DNA of 64,000 nt, taken from Epilithonimonas lactis (GTDB lineage: Bacteria > Bacteroidota > Bacteroidia > Flavobacteriales > Weeksellaceae). Positions 40,537 through 50,312 of this stretch are shown here, piece by piece (position 1 is the stretch's first letter; every line of letters begins with the position of its first letter). The position numbers were made by a program, and so were the translations under genes. The notes under the pieces were generated by a model, which saw only the letters and a program-made list of their open reading frames with translations, was not told where the DNA came from and ran no database searches. The DNA is taken from the NCBI RefSeq assembly GCF_900110605.1, contig NZ_FOFI01000007.1:62001-126000 (forward strand), written 5' to 3'.

Positions 40537-43371
40537 TTAATGCGCTTCCAACCAGTTATTCCCAACACCAACTTCCACCAGCAATGGAACCGTCGTCACA
40601 AAAGCCGATTCCATTTCTTTTTTAATTAATGACATCGCAACATCTACTTCATCAATCGGCGCTTCGAAGAGCAATTCATCGTGAACCTGCAAGAGCATTT
40701 TGGTCTGAAGGTTTTGAGCTTCTAATTCTTCATCAATTTTTATCATCGCTAATTTGATAATATCGGCGGCGCTTCCTTGGATTGGCGCATTTACAGCGTT
40801 TCTTTCGGCGTGGGCTTTTACCACGAAATTGCTGGAATTGATATCTTTCAAATGGCGTTTTCTACCAAGAATCGTTTGGACGTAACCTAAATCCTGAGCC
40901 TTCTTGACCTGCTCTGCCATATATTCTTTCAAACGCGGATAAGACTCATAATAAGAATCAATCATCTTCTTTGCCTCGGTTCTGGAAAGTCCGGTTTGTT
41001 CGGCTAAGGCAAAAGCACCCTGACCATAAATGATTCCGAAATTGACCGTTTTCGCCTGACCTCTTTGGGTTTTGGTCACTTCTTCCAAAGGAATATCAAA
41101 CAACTTCGCCGCAGTGGAAACGTGAATATCTTCGTTGTTTTGGAAAGCAGCGATCATATTTTGTTCGCCAGAAATTTCAGCAATTAGTCTTAATTCAATT
41201 TGAGAATAATCGGCGGAGATGATCTTTTTTCCTTCGTCAGCAACAAAAGCACCACGGATCTGTTGTCCTCTCAAAGTTCTGATCGGGATATTTTGAAGAT
41301 TCGGATTGACACTTGCTAAACGTCCTGTTGCAGCGACTGTCTGCGCAAAAGTCGTGTGAACGCGTTCATCTTTTTTATCGATTTGACTTGGTAACGCATC
41401 AACATAAGTTGATTTCAATTTCTGTAACGTTCTGTACTCCAAAATCGAAGCAATGATCTCGTGCTTCGAAGACAATTTTTGAAGGACATCTTCCGAAGTT
41501 GCATATTGTCCGGTTTTAGTTTTTTTAGCTTTCGGATCCAACTGCATTTTATCAAAAAGGATTTCGCCCAGCTGTTTTGGAGAGTTCATATTGAAGTTTT
41601 CTCCAGACAATTCGAAAATTTTGGATTCTAAAACGCGAAGGTCATTTTCAAGGTCGATACTTTCCTGCGCCAACCAATTGTTATCGAGTTTTACACCGGT
41701 TAATTCTATCTTCGCAAGAACGCGCATCAAAGGCATTTCTACATTGTAGAACAATTCTTCCAGATTTTCTTTGGCCAATTGTGGCGCAAACAATTCATAT
41801 AATTGAAAAGTCACATCCGCATCTTCTGCAGCATAAGCCGTTTGCGTTTCGATATCCACTTCACGAAGCGTCAATTGGTTTTTCCCTTTTTTACCGATGA
41901 GTGATTCGATGGAAACCGGTTTGTAATCGAGGTACATTTCCGAGAGATAATCCATTCCGTGTCTGCCATCGGGATTCAGAAGGTAATGCGCGATCATGGT
42001 GTCAAAGATCTTGCCTTTAACATCAATATTATAATTCTGAAGAACTTTAGCATCATACTTCAGATTATGCGCAATTTTCAAAACATCTTCGGCTTCGAAA
42101 AATGGTCGGAAAAGCTCAATCGTTTCCTGCGCTTCTTCCCTATTTTCAGTGATTGGAATGTAATAAGCCAATCCTTTTTTGTAAGAAAAACTCATCCCGA
42201 TCAATTCCGCTTCCAGTTCATTAAGCGAAGTGGTTTCCGTATCAAAACAAACCGCTTTTTGCTTAAGCAGATTGTTTAAAAGAATTCTCTGCGCTTTCGG
42301 ATCATGGATAAATTGATAAAGATGGTCGTTGCCTTCAATATTGGATTTTGTGGTGGTTGCCTGATCCAGCTGTTCGAAAGTGGCAAACATATCCATCATT
42401 CCGTTTTTATTCGGTGCATTGGAAGTTTCAACTTTTCCGTCATTTGGATTTTCAACTTCCATCAATTCCTCCACATATTCTTTGTTTGAAAATGCGCGGT
42501 AAAGATTTTCGTACAATCTTCGGAATTCCAATTCGTCAAAAATCTCTTTGACCTTATCAAAATCAGGCATATCGAGATCATATTGTTCTTCGATAAATTC
42601 GATTGGCGCATCACAAATAATGGTTGCTAATTTCTTAGACAGAAGTCCACGTTCTGCGCTGGCTTCTACTTTCTCCTTCATTTTTCCTTTCAACGCGTGT
42701 GTATTGGCCAAAAGATTTTCCATCGACCCAAATTCCTGAATGAATTTTCTAGCTGTTTTGTCGCCCACACCATCCAAACCTGGAATATTATCCACCGCAT
42801 CACCCATCATTCCAAGATAATCGATGATCTGTTTTGGGTCGTTGATCTCATATTTGGCTTTGATCTCTTCAACACCAAGGATCTCGATATCGCTACCCTT
42901 CATACTTGGTTTGTAGATTTTTATCTTATCTGTCACCAATTGTGCAAAATCCTTGTCAGGCGTTACCATAAAAACATTGTAGCCTTGTTTCTCAGCTTTG
43001 CAGGCAATCGTTCCGATGACATCATCTGCTTCATAACCTTCTACTCCCAAAATTGGAATGTGCATTGCATTCAAAATATCATTGATAAAAGGTTTTGCCA
43101 AAAGAATTGGTTCTGGAGTTTCCAGACGATTGGCTTTATATTCTGCATAATCATCGTGGCGGACGTTTGTTCTCCCAACATCGAAGACCACAGCCAAATG
43201 TGTTGGGCGATCGCGCTTTATTAATTCGATCAAAGAATTCGTGAAACCAAAAATGGCAGAAGTATTGATACCTTTTGTCGTGATCCTAGGGTTTTTGATG
43301 AATGCAAAATAACCGCGAAAAATCATCGCGTACGCATCTATCAGATATAATCTTTTGTCTGTTGAAGTCAT
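40537..43371 (-). CDS. polA: DNA polymerase I
   Basis: 944-residue family A polymerase acting in Okazaki fragment processing and repair. The 5'-3' exonuclease domain (1-290) begins LYLIDAYAMIFRGYFAF and has GYEADDVIGT and DGVGDKTA. The 3'-5' exonuclease (about 365-540) keeps CFDTETTSL, HNLKYDAKVL and AAEDADVT, so proofreading should be active. The polymerase part has the DYSQIELR, QAKTVNFGIIYGQG and QVHDELLFE motifs. ATG 43371 (MTSTDK) is chosen over a start 63 bases upstream that adds non-family residues. Confidence 0.96.
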   Translation of the reverse strand: MTSTDKRLYLIDAYAMIFRGYFAFIKNPRITTKGINTSAIFGFTNSLIELIKRDRPTHLAVVFDVGRTNVRHDDYAEYKANRLETPEPILLAKPFINDILNAMHIPILGVEGYEADDVIGTIACKAEKQGYNVFMVTPDKDFAQLVTDKIKIYKPSMKGSDIEILGVEEIKAKYEINDPKQIIDYLGMMGDAVDNIPGLDGVGDKTARKFIQEFGSMENLLANTHALKGKMKEKVEASAERGLLSKKLATIICDAPIEFIEEQYDLDMPDFDKVKEIFDELEFRRLYENLYRAFSNKEYVEELMEVENPNDGKVETSNAPNKNGMMDMFATFEQLDQATTTKSNIEGNDHLYQFIHDPKAQRILLNNLLKQKAVCFDTETTSLNELEAELIGMSFSYKKGLAYYIPITENREEAQETIELFRPFFEAEDVLKIAHNLKYDAKVLQNYNIDVKGKIFDTMIAHYLLNPDGRHGMDYLSEMYLDYKPVSIESLIGKKGKNQLTLREVDIETQTAYAAEDADVTFQLYELFAPQLAKENLEELFYNVEMPLMRVLAKIELTGVKLDNNWLAQESIDLENDLRVLESKIFELSGENFNMNSPKQLGEILFDKMQLDPKAKKTKTGQYATSEDVLQKLSSKHEIIASILEYRTLQKLKSTYVDALPSQIDKKDERVHTTFAQTVAATGRLASVNPNLQNIPIRTLRGQQIRGAFVADEGKKIISADYSQIELRLIAEISGEQNMIAAFQNNEDIHVSTAAKLFDIPLEEVTKTQRGQAKTVNFGIIYGQGAFALAEQTGLSRTEAKKMIDSYYESYPRLKEYMAEQVKKAQDLGYVQTILGRKRHLKDINSSNFVVKAHAERNAVNAPIQGSAADIIKLAMIKIDEELEAQNLQTKMLLQVHDELLFEAPIDEVDVAMSLIKKEMESAFVTTVPLLVEVGVGNNWLEAH

Positions 43372-43463
43372 AAAAACAAAAGTAAGAATTTTGTGATGAT
43401 TAATGATTGAAACACCGAAAAATACACTTGTCAAATTCTGTTAAAAAAATCTTAAAATTCATA

Positions 43464-43493
43464 TTGAATTATTGAAAAATCATTGTAATTTTG
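43464..43493 (+). promoter_or_regulatory. Consensus Bacteroidota promoter
   Basis: TTG (43464-43466), 19 bases, TAATTTTG (43486-43493), an exact match in sequence and spacing, 10 bases before the lipoprotein ATG at 43504. Confidence 0.75.
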
Positions 43494-43503
43494 CAAAAAA
43501 CAA

Positions 43504-44058
43504 ATGAAAAAATATCTACGCTCTCCTTTTCTAACTTTCTATCTGTCAAGCCTCCTGATTTCCTGTGCAAATTATGGTGACGCCTTGATTTACAAAAATA
43601 AAGAGTTCAAAGTTTCGAAAGTAAAAACCGTTCTCTATTTCAATCCAGAAGTTTTTCCGGATATCAATGAGATCAAAGAACCAACCTACACAGCCTTCTA
43701 CAGCGCAACGTCTGACAAGATGAAATCTCTTGGAAATATCAAGTATCTACAGGTTGACACCCCAATTTCCTTCGATGATGTCGATAGCAAGACCGTGAAA
43801 GAGATCTGCGAAAACAACAACGCCGATGTTGCCATCATCCCAAAAGTTAAATATTTCAAGGTGGGATTTGGGAAATATGTCTTTTCAAATCAGGTGATTG
43901 TGAGTATGAAACTTTACGATTCCAAAGGCCATTTTATTATGGAAACTTCGTACGATACGTACAAAGGCAACGGCAGATTGCTTGGTTCTGCATCTAATTC
44001 TGTGATCATAGGAACCAAAGGTGCGATCAGAAAAATCCACAAAGAACTGACGAACTAG
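43504..44058 (+). CDS. Hypothetical lipoprotein
   Basis: 184-residue lipoprotein with lipobox at Cys21 (LLISC). The mature part has ENNNADVAIIPKVKYFKVGFGKYVF and VSMKLYDSKGHFIMETSY (in parts: NADVAIIPKVKYFK; MKLYDSKGHFIMET), resembling small envelope lipoproteins of the CsgG or GNA1162 kind that form an alpha/beta domain, but I cannot name the family with confidence. It is monocistronic. Confidence 0.7.
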   Translation: MKKYLRSPFLTFYLSSLLISCANYGDALIYKNKEFKVSKVKTVLYFNPEVFPDINEIKEPTYTAFYSATSDKMKSLGNIKYLQVDTPISFDDVDSKTVKEICENNNADVAIIPKVKYFKVGFGKYVFSNQVIVSMKLYDSKGHFIMETSYDTYKGNGRLLGSASNSVIIGTKGAIRKIHKELTN

Positions 44059-44131
44059 AATTTTCTTCAAAAAAAGCAGTTTTATTCACATTATATTAAT
44101 CTATTTCTAAAGGAATTCTTTCAGATTTTAA

Positions 44132-44139
44132 TACTTTTG
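44132..44139 (+). promoter_or_regulatory. Candidate -7 element of mgtE
   Basis: TACTTTTG matches TAnnTTTG. It lies only 2 bases before the ATG at 44142, which argues that this ATG is not the translation start. Confidence 0.45.
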
Positions 44140-44215
44140 CAATGCAAAATTCTAAACGATCGAGAATCCAGAAATCATATTAAATCCAGCCGACGTCGCA
44201 GAATCACTGAGCAAA

Positions 44216-45478
44216 TTGCCAGTGAAAGAACGTCTGTTGCAATTTCTGAAATTACCCAAGTCCGAGAAAGCGGACGTTTTTTCGCACTTGGATCCTGATT
44301 TCCAGGAAGAAACGATTAGAAGCATTGCGAGCCACGAGGTTTCTGACATCTTGAACGAAATGTCACCCGATGACAGAACCCAATTGTTTGAGGATTTTCC
44401 GGATGAATTGATCAAATCATCGATCAATCTTTTAAATCCGCAGGAAAGACGTGTGGCTTTAAAACTTTTAGGTTACGAAGCTGATTCCATTGCGCGATTG
44501 ATGACGCCTTATTACGTTCAGATCCGTAAAGAATGGACGGTAAAACGTTGTTTGCAGCAAATCAAAAAAGTGGGAAAAAAAGTGGAAACACTTAACTTCC
44601 TCTATGTTGTTGATGAAAAGAATATTTTGATCGATGACATCACAATCGGTTCTCTTCTATTGGCGGACGAAGAGCAACTTATCTCTGAACTGACCGATGA
44701 CCATTTTGTAGCTATCAAAACGACAACTTCCAAAGAAGATGCGGTTCCATATTTTGAAAAATATGACCGAAGTGCTTTACCAATCATCACAGAAAATGGT
44801 GTCTTGGTGGGAATTGTAACAATTGATGATATCCTAGATCAGATCGAATCTCAGAATACCGAAGATATCCAGAAGTTTGGAGGTTTGGACGCATTGGATA
44901 TGCCTTACACGCAAACTTCCATTTTTGAAATGGTAAAAAAACGTGGATTCTGGCTGATCGTACTTTTCTTCTCCGAAATGTTGACCGCTTCTGCGATGGG
45001 TTATTTTGAAGATGAAATTCAAAAAGCGGTCGTTCTGGCTTTGTTTGTTCCATTGATCATTTCGAGTGGTGGAAACACGGGTTCTCAGGCTGCAACACTT
45101 ATCATTAGAGCAATGGCTCTTCAGGAAATTGGTCTGAAAGATTGGTGGTACGTGATGAAAAAGGAAATCTTCACCGGGCTTTTTCTGGGAAGTATCCTAG
45201 GTATTATTGGATTTATGCGGATCGCTTTTTGGCAGAAAGTCGGACTTTTCGACTACGGCGAACATTGGGCTTTCGTAGGATTGAGTATCGGAATTTCTCT
45301 AATGCTCATCGTACTTTGGGGAACTATCTCTGGATCTATGGTTCCATTTGTCCTCAAAAAACTGAAGCTGGATCCTGCAACTTCTTCGGCTCCGTTTGTG
45401 GCAACGCTTGTGGATGTTACCGGTTTGATTATCTATTTCTCTGTTGCCGGATTATTTCTGACAGGAAAACTTCTTTAA
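44216..45478 (+). CDS. mgtE: MgtE-type magnesium transporter
   Basis: 420 residues from TTG 44216. Cytoplasmic MgtE_N domain ([16 protein letters not shown]), two CBS domains (about 120-240; [30 protein letters not shown]) that sense Mg2+, then five membrane segments with [15 protein letters not shown] and the conserved [16 protein letters not shown] pore motif. Family-like sequence ([13 protein letters not shown]) continues in frame upstream to about 44156, yet no ATG is in that frame; see findings. It carries Mg2+ into the cell. Confidence 0.92.
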   Translation: MPVKERLLQFLKLPKSEKADVFSHLDPDFQEETIRSIASHEVSDILNEMSPDDRTQLFEDFPDELIKSSINLLNPQERRVALKLLGYEADSIARLMTPYYVQIRKEWTVKRCLQQIKKVGKKVETLNFLYVVDEKNILIDDITIGSLLLADEEQLISELTDDHFVAIKTTTSKEDAVPYFEKYDRSALPIITENGVLVGIVTIDDILDQIESQNTEDIQKFGGLDALDMPYTQTSIFEMVKKRGFWLIVLFFSEMLTASAMGYFEDEIQKAVVLALFVPLIISSGGNTGSQAATLIIRAMALQEIGLKDWWYVMKKEIFTGLFLGSILGIIGFMRIAFWQKVGLFDYGEHWAFVGLSIGISLMLIVLWGTISGSMVPFVLKKLKLDPATSSAPFVATLVDVTGLIIYFSVAGLFLTGKLL

Positions 45479-45543
45479 ATACTTTCACAAACATTTCGAC
45501 TTCACTGACTGTGACATTCTAATATCGACAAATCTTCAATCTA

Positions 45544-45642
45544 GGCGAAGCGCGCCCCGGCTTGAGTGGAAATCCTTTTTTGCGGCTGGAAAAGCGATGG
45601 CAAAAAGATTGGGAACGGAAGACGGATAAAGGCGCCCAAATA
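45544..45642 (-). repeat. Dispersed intergenic repeat, copy C
   Basis: Reverse complement reads ATTTGGGCGCCTTTATCCG, CTTCCGTTCCCAATC, GCTTTTCCAGCCGC, GGATTTCCACTCAAGCCGG; nearly identical in block order and sequence to copy B (19628-19725). It lies in the gap between mgtE and the ppa terminator. Confidence 0.78.
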
Positions 45643-45656
45643 TTTAGCAACAAACA

Positions 45657-45688
45657 AAAATGCCACCTTAGAAAAGATGGCATTTGTA
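45657..45688. terminator. Terminator at the end of ppa
   Basis: ATGCCACCTT and AAGATGGCAT pair with one mismatch around a short loop; T-rich on the minus strand after the stem. It is placed 20 bases beyond the ppa stop. Confidence 0.65.
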
Positions 45689-45705
45689 ATTGATATGACT
45701 TATTT

Positions 45706-46326
45706 TTATTTCAATTTGTCAACGAAATTGTCTGTGTAATCTTTTTGAGATGCAAGGACCACTTTCTTAGCTTGGTCTGCGCCGTAGATCAGATCGATCT
45801 TCACTTTTGCAGGCTCAGTTGGTAAGTTTTTGTAGCTTAGGAAGTAGTGCAAAAGACGGTTAACCTCTGCAGTTGGCAACTCAGAAATGTCTCTGATGTG
45901 GCCATAAACCTGATCTTCCACCAAAACTGCGATGATCTTGTCATCTGCCTCACCTTTGTCGATCATTTGGAAACCTCCGATCGGTATCGCTTGCAAAAGG
46001 ATGTTACCAGACGTGAAGTTGTGTGAGCTCAAAACGCAGATGTCCAAAGGATCGTGATCACCTTCTGTAACGTCTGTTGCGCCAGTTGCTACGGCAAGAT
46101 TCTTTACTTCTTCTTCGCAATATGTTCTTGGCACAAAACCGTACATTGCCGGGATGATGTTGGAGAATTTTTGTGGACGATCTACTTTCAGGTAGCCACT
46201 TTCTTTGTCAACTTCATATTTGATGGTGTCTGTAGGAACGATCTCTACGAAAACGTTTACAATCTCCGGAGAATTGTCTCCAGCTGAAATCCCGTGCCAC
46301 GGATGGGCTTTAAAGTTTGGAATCAT
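45706..46326 (-). CDS. ppa: Inorganic pyrophosphatase, family I
   Basis: 206-residue soluble pyrophosphatase that hydrolyses diphosphate to phosphate, pulling biosynthetic reactions forward. Signature is EGDHDPLDICVLS, with Mg2+-binding aspartates, plus KYEVDKESGYLKVDR, YGFVPRTYC and DDKIIAV. ATG 46326 gives the normal N-terminus. The next gene upstream ends 14 bases away in the same direction. Confidence 0.95.
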   Translation of the reverse strand: MIPNFKAHPWHGISAGDNSPEIVNVFVEIVPTDTIKYEVDKESGYLKVDRPQKFSNIIPAMYGFVPRTYCEEEVKNLAVATGATDVTEGDHDPLDICVLSSHNFTSGNILLQAIPIGGFQMIDKGEADDKIIAVLVEDQVYGHIRDISELPTAEVNRLLHYFLSYKNLPTEPAKVKIDLIYGADQAKKVVLASQKDYTDNFVDKLK

Positions 46327-46340
46327 GTATTTTTTAGTGT

Positions 46341-46850
46341 TTATATTATTTTGTTAAGTTCTTTTCTAAGATTCTCGATCGTGTCGGAAATATAATCTTC
46401 AGAATTGAGGTAGCTCATCAGGAAAACGGTTTTGAAATCTTCCAGTTTTGAGTTCTCATTCATTTCCTCGTAGGTTTTGCGAAGACTTTGAAGAATGTTA
46501 TTTTTACTGGTGATAATGTCCTGCCAGGAGGATTTGGAAATATATAATTGCTGAGAAGCATTGTACTCAAATTCCTCGATGATGTTTTTTTCGGTAAGGA
46601 AGATAAATTCGTGTGGCTGAAGGTTTTTATCAAATTTCATCACGAGATTTGACGGTTTCAGACGTTCTAGAAAAAGTGTCATTCTTTCTAAAGCCTGCAG
46701 TTTGATCTCGCTGTTGGTTTTGGTGGCCAGAAAATTGATTTCCTGTTTTTTGAGCTTCATAAAGCCATGCACGAACTGTCTTGCAAAAACCAAAAATGGC
46801 AAAGCAATGATCATCGCAGCAGCGTAGGGAAAATATTCTGAATCAAACAT
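46341..46850 (-). CDS. Membrane-anchored hypothetical protein (Flavobacteriia family)
   Basis: 169-residue protein with one N-terminal membrane helix (about 9-24, YAAAMIIALPFLVFA) and a long charged alpha-helical cytoplasmic part (NSEIKLQALERMTLFLERLKPSNLV in parts: QALERMTLFLERL). I recall it as a conserved uncharacterised family in Flavobacteriia, possibly DUF7935. It lies directly upstream of ppa and may share its transcript. Confidence 0.75.
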   Translation of the reverse strand: MFDSEYFPYAAAMIIALPFLVFARQFVHGFMKLKKQEINFLATKTNSEIKLQALERMTLFLERLKPSNLVMKFDKNLQPHEFIFLTEKNIIEEFEYNASQQLYISKSSWQDIITSKNNILQSLRKTYEEMNENSKLEDFKTVFLMSYLNSEDYISDTIENLRKELNKII

Positions 46851-46871
46851 ATCTAAAATCGGACTGCAAAA

Positions 46872-47753
46872 TTAAGAAAATTTTAGCCAATTTTTGATGA
46901 TATCTTTCTTGGAATTTTGAATCACATGATATTCTTGCAGATCGGACCCAAAACTTTTGAAGAAAACCTCGATGCCACGGATGCTTCCGCCCATGAAATT
47001 GAAGGCTTTGGTTTCGATATTCAAATCTAAGATCCTGTCTATCAAGAAAGATGCGCCATTATGGTTTTTCAGAGGTTCGTTATTCAAAAGTCCGAGAAGC
47101 GAGAAATAGTTTTCATTATTAATCAAAACTGCGACGTTTGTTAAATTTTCTTCATAATAACTTCCGAACATTTTCAATTGCTTTTTCGCGTCTAGAAACA
47201 GAAGATATTGAATGAAAAAATCCATATCACTCTCCTTTTCCAAACCTTTGAAATTATTTCTGATGAATTCCAAAATATCTTTTTGCGCGAATACTTCTCT
47301 GAACTCAAGATATTGCGCGGTCTTCACAGTGGATTTTCTTCCTTTGAAATATTTTTTGCGTCTGAGAAAAGCGTATTCCTGAACTGGAAGATAGAAATTT
47401 TTCTTGGTAACGAGTTCGGTTTCAAAGTCATTGTGGAAATTGAAACTATAATTGATAACGTTGTAATTGGTTTTTAAAAACTTTAGGAATTTTTCATTGA
47501 TGACTTTATCAGACTTCCCGAAAATCCCCAATTGCTGACAGAACAAAGGCATCAAAACCAATTTAAAAAAAGTCTTTTTCACAAACGGAATCGGCATCAC
47601 AGCTTCGTAATCACCAAAAACCAAAAGTTCCCAGTTTTTACTCAAAAAATCGAGCGTTTCTTTTTCACAGTAGAAATTTTTCTGGGCAGAATTTTCTATG
47701 CAATTGTTGTATTTTTTGAAATCAATATCTTGATACTTAACTCTTTCTATCAT
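46872..47753 (-). CDS. FemAB-like GNAT-fold protein
   Basis: 293-residue protein without signal peptide. The fold pattern is that of FemAB/BioF2-like acyltransferases: an N-terminal GNAT-like half (VKYQDIDFKKYNN), a bridging CKKTFFK-type basic stretch around the RRKKYFKGRKS segment, and a C-terminal half with FNFMGGSIRGIEVFFKSFG, where GxxxxGxxxFKxxFG marks the family. FemAB-type enzymes use aminoacyl-tRNA or acyl donors, often in cell wall assembly; the donor here is unknown. Its ATG overlaps the radC stop as TAATG. Confidence 0.7.
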   Translation of the reverse strand: MIERVKYQDIDFKKYNNCIENSAQKNFYCEKETLDFLSKNWELLVFGDYEAVMPIPFVKKTFFKLVLMPLFCQQLGIFGKSDKVINEKFLKFLKTNYNVINYSFNFHNDFETELVTKKNFYLPVQEYAFLRRKKYFKGRKSTVKTAQYLEFREVFAQKDILEFIRNNFKGLEKESDMDFFIQYLLFLDAKKQLKMFGSYYEENLTNVAVLINNENYFSLLGLLNNEPLKNHNGASFLIDRILDLNIETKAFNFMGGSIRGIEVFFKSFGSDLQEYHVIQNSKKDIIKNWLKFS

Positions 47754-48430
47754 TATAAAATCCCTTCGTCTTTAAAACTATAATAATTATTTTGCGTCAG
47801 AATCAAGTGGTCCAGCAAATCGATGTCCAGCAATTTTCCTGCGTCTTTAATTTTCTGAGTGATGTTGATATCTTCCTTGCTCGGTTTCAAACTGCCAGCA
47901 GGATGATTGTGAGCTACGATAATTTGAGTGGAAAAATGTTCCAAAGCCGTTTTGAAAACCACACGAACATCAGCAACAGAACTCGCGATTCCGCCTCGGA
48001 AAAGGCAGGTTTTGTATAAGATTTTGTTTTGATGATTGAGGAAAATCGCCCAAAATTCTTCCGTTTGCAAATCCGACAGATGTGGTTGCAAAATCTCGAA
48101 GGCATCTTTGCTACTGCTGATTTGCTGTCTTTCCAAAACTTCTTGTTGAGACTTTCTATTCCCAATTTCCAAGGCTGTGGCAATAGAAATGGCTTTTGCC
48201 TCGCCAACACCTTTGAATTTTGTCAAGTCTTTGATTGATAATTGACTGAGCCGATGCCAATTGTTTTCGACTGAATTTAAAATCCTTCTTGCCAATTCCA
48301 CTGCAGATTCATCCCGATTTCCGCTTCCCATAATGATGGCCAACAGCTCCGAATCTGAAACTGCCGATTTCCCCTTCAATAGGAATTTTTCTCTTGGGCG
48401 GTCGTCTTCCGCAAGGGATTTTAGGTTCAA
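47753..48430 (-). CDS. radC: RadC-family JAB-domain protein
   Basis: 225-residue RadC: an N-terminal helix-hairpin-helix (KDLTKFKGVGEAKAISIATA in parts: LTKFKGVGEAKA) and a C-terminal JAB1/MPN metalloprotease-like domain with the zinc motif AHNHPAGSLKPSKED and SLFRGGIAS-like CLFRGGIASS. Despite the name, a repair role is not proven; it may act on DNA-linked substrates. It overlaps the FemAB-like gene by one base. Confidence 0.93.
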   Translation of the reverse strand: MNLKSLAEDDRPREKFLLKGKSAVSDSELLAIIMGSGNRDESAVELARRILNSVENNWHRLSQLSIKDLTKFKGVGEAKAISIATALEIGNRKSQQEVLERQQISSSKDAFEILQPHLSDLQTEEFWAIFLNHQNKILYKTCLFRGGIASSVADVRVVFKTALEHFSTQIIVAHNHPAGSLKPSKEDINITQKIKDAGKLLDIDLLDHLILTQNNYYSFKDEGIL

Positions 48431-48448
48431 GGTTTTTGGTTAAATTGT

Positions 48449-49066
48449 TTAATATCCATTAATCCTGTACCAGTTTTGTTCAATCTTCCAATTGTCCTTA
48501 GGATTATTTTTAATTTTACCTTCATAATATTTCATTTGCTCAGAATCATCAGTGTATATTAAGTAGGTCGATGGGGAATCAAAGAAATTTCTAAAGATAA
48601 AAAATTTCACCGTTTTTTGATTGGAGTTTTTTTCACTTTTAAAAATCCAAACATCATTTCCACCATTAGAAATAATAGGAAATTCAAATGGTAGTTCACA
48701 AATACCATTATTCCATTTCACATTAGGCTTTAATTCTCCTTTTTTGATTCTTCCTACAATCTCATTACGTTTATTTTTAAGAACCAACCAATCAATTTTT
48801 TCAATGCCTCTATTTGGTATCTCATAAAATCTGTAAAACGTAAGAAACAACAAAAGAGATAGTACAACAATATTTAAAATTCTAGCTTTAGAAATATTTT
48901 TCCGTTCATTATAAAATTTAAAAATTTGGTTTAAAATAAAAATTATTAAAGCTCCAACAGTTAGAAGCCAAACAAATGGCAACACAAAATATGGTGTCCA
49001 ATAATAATTTATTAAAAGAATTATTGTCCAGACTAATAATAGTAATTTTAGTTTTTTATGCTTCAA
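48449..49066 (-). CDS. Hypothetical membrane protein
   Basis: 205-residue protein with three hydrophobic helices near residues 7-22, 27-48 and 65-82, then a soluble domain (about 90-205) probably outside the cytoplasm. The sequence is more AT-rich than its neighbours and I do not recognise the family, which suggests a recently gained or fast-evolving gene. Confidence 0.65.
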   Translation of the reverse strand: MKHKKLKLLLLVWTIILLINYYWTPYFVLPFVWLLTVGALIIFILNQIFKFYNERKNISKARILNIVVLSLLLFLTFYRFYEIPNRGIEKIDWLVLKNKRNEIVGRIKKGELKPNVKWNNGICELPFEFPIISNGGNDVWIFKSEKNSNQKTVKFFIFRNFFDSPSTYLIYTDDSEQMKYYEGKIKNNPKDNWKIEQNWYRINGY

Positions 49067-49082
49067 ATTTTAAATACATAAA

Positions 49083-49682
49083 TTAATTATAAGCGTAAAT
49101 TAATATTTTTTTGTCGGACTTATCAATATGTTGCTCCAAAATTTTAAAGAAATTATCAGAAACCATCGGGCAACCGAAACTTAAACAAATCTCGTCTTTC
49201 TGCTCCACATCCGGAACGCAACTCAATCTGTGCAAAACAATGGCTCTACTTCTCGCATTGCTATTGGTTTCATCAAGCCCGGTCAACCGATAAGACATCC
49301 CGAATTTTCCTTTGTATTTTTCTTCAACGATGTATTTTCCTAAAGACGAACAATGCGAACCATCTTTGTTGCTAAACTTTATAGTTCCATTTACTTTTCC
49401 ATCTTCCGAACCGTCGCCGTGCGAAACCAACGCTTTTTGGATAATTGTCATCGATTTCAAATCCACTACAAAAAATCTGAATTTGGAAGACGAGATTGAG
49501 AAATCAATTAAAAAAGCTTTCTCCGAATTGTAATTTGATTTTTTGATAAAGTCTTTTAAATCTGCTATTTTCTGAGAAATTTTCGCTTCAGGATTTGCGG
49601 ATTGAATGGATTGATTTTCCTGAGATTTGACTTCGCAGGAAATAAGGAGAAGTGAGAAAATTAAAAGTAAAAATGATTTCAA
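49083..49682 (-). CDS. Murein L,D-transpeptidase catalytic domain-family lipoprotein
   Basis: 199-residue lipoprotein with lipobox Cys16 (LLISC). The second half has the YkuD_2 type core: KALVSHGDGSEDGKVNGT, GKYIVEEKYKGKFGMSYRL, AIVLHRLSCVPD and the catalytic-type SFGCPMVS, with histidine and cysteine in the usual order. Such proteins may crosslink peptidoglycan or attach lipoproteins in the periplasm; activity has not been shown for this group. Confidence 0.83.
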   Translation of the reverse strand: MKSFLLLIFSLLLISCEVKSQENQSIQSANPEAKISQKIADLKDFIKKSNYNSEKAFLIDFSISSSKFRFFVVDLKSMTIIQKALVSHGDGSEDGKVNGTIKFSNKDGSHCSSLGKYIVEEKYKGKFGMSYRLTGLDETNSNARSRAIVLHRLSCVPDVEQKDEICLSFGCPMVSDNFFKILEQHIDKSDKKILIYAYN

Positions 49683-49733
49683 AAGAATGTGTTTACCAAA
49701 CTAAACGGGAATTTCTAAAAAATAATATTGATG

Positions 49734-50294
49734 TTATTCGATTAGACTTTTAAAATATCCTTTCGCATTATAAATAGAATCATTAGGTGTAAATTTTATT
49801 TCTAATTCAATTTTGCCATAAATACTATCTCCTTTTTTATAATTTGATTTGTTTAAAGTCAATTTCTGTCGTTTAATAATATATGCTTCTGATTCTAAAA
49901 AATCAGAAGTAGAAACACCATCTGTATATGATTCTGCTGTTGTGTAAAAATAGTTTTTATACTTCAAAACGTTAATGTTTATGCCCGAAAAACCGTCTCC
50001 ACTGTTGAATCTTAAAATTAGAAGATTTGGATATTTGGGGTTTAAGGTAGAATTAAAATTAGAACTTACAGTATCACTTTTATTTTCAAATAGCGCAAAA
50101 TCAGTTTTTATTTTTGCTGATTCAGAATTTATAAAAAAATTCTGAAATATTTTTTTGTCAAGAATTTTAATACCTTTTGATTTATTTATATTCTCATCAT
50201 AACTTATTTTGTTCCATTTTGAAACAAAGTAAAGTGCTCCTAAAACAGAAATAATAAGAATAAATAACAGTATAAGTTTAAGAATTCTTTTCAC
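49734..50294 (-). CDS. Hypothetical membrane-anchored protein
   Basis: 186-residue protein with a single N-terminal helix (about 5-24, LKLILLFILIISVLGALYF in parts: LILLFILIISVLGALYF) and an extracytoplasmic beta-rich part. Very AT-rich coding sequence. I do not recognise it. It lies 18 bases downstream of the LolD-like ATPase in the same direction, but I see no functional link. Confidence 0.6.
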   Translation of the reverse strand: MKRILKLILLFILIISVLGALYFVSKWNKISYDENINKSKGIKILDKKIFQNFFINSESAKIKTDFALFENKSDTVSSNFNSTLNPKYPNLLILRFNSGDGFSGININVLKYKNYFYTTAESYTDGVSTSDFLESEAYIIKRQKLTLNKSNYKKGDSIYGKIELEIKFTPNDSIYNAKGYFKSLIE

Positions 50295-50312
50295 AAACTA
50301 TCAATTGAATAT

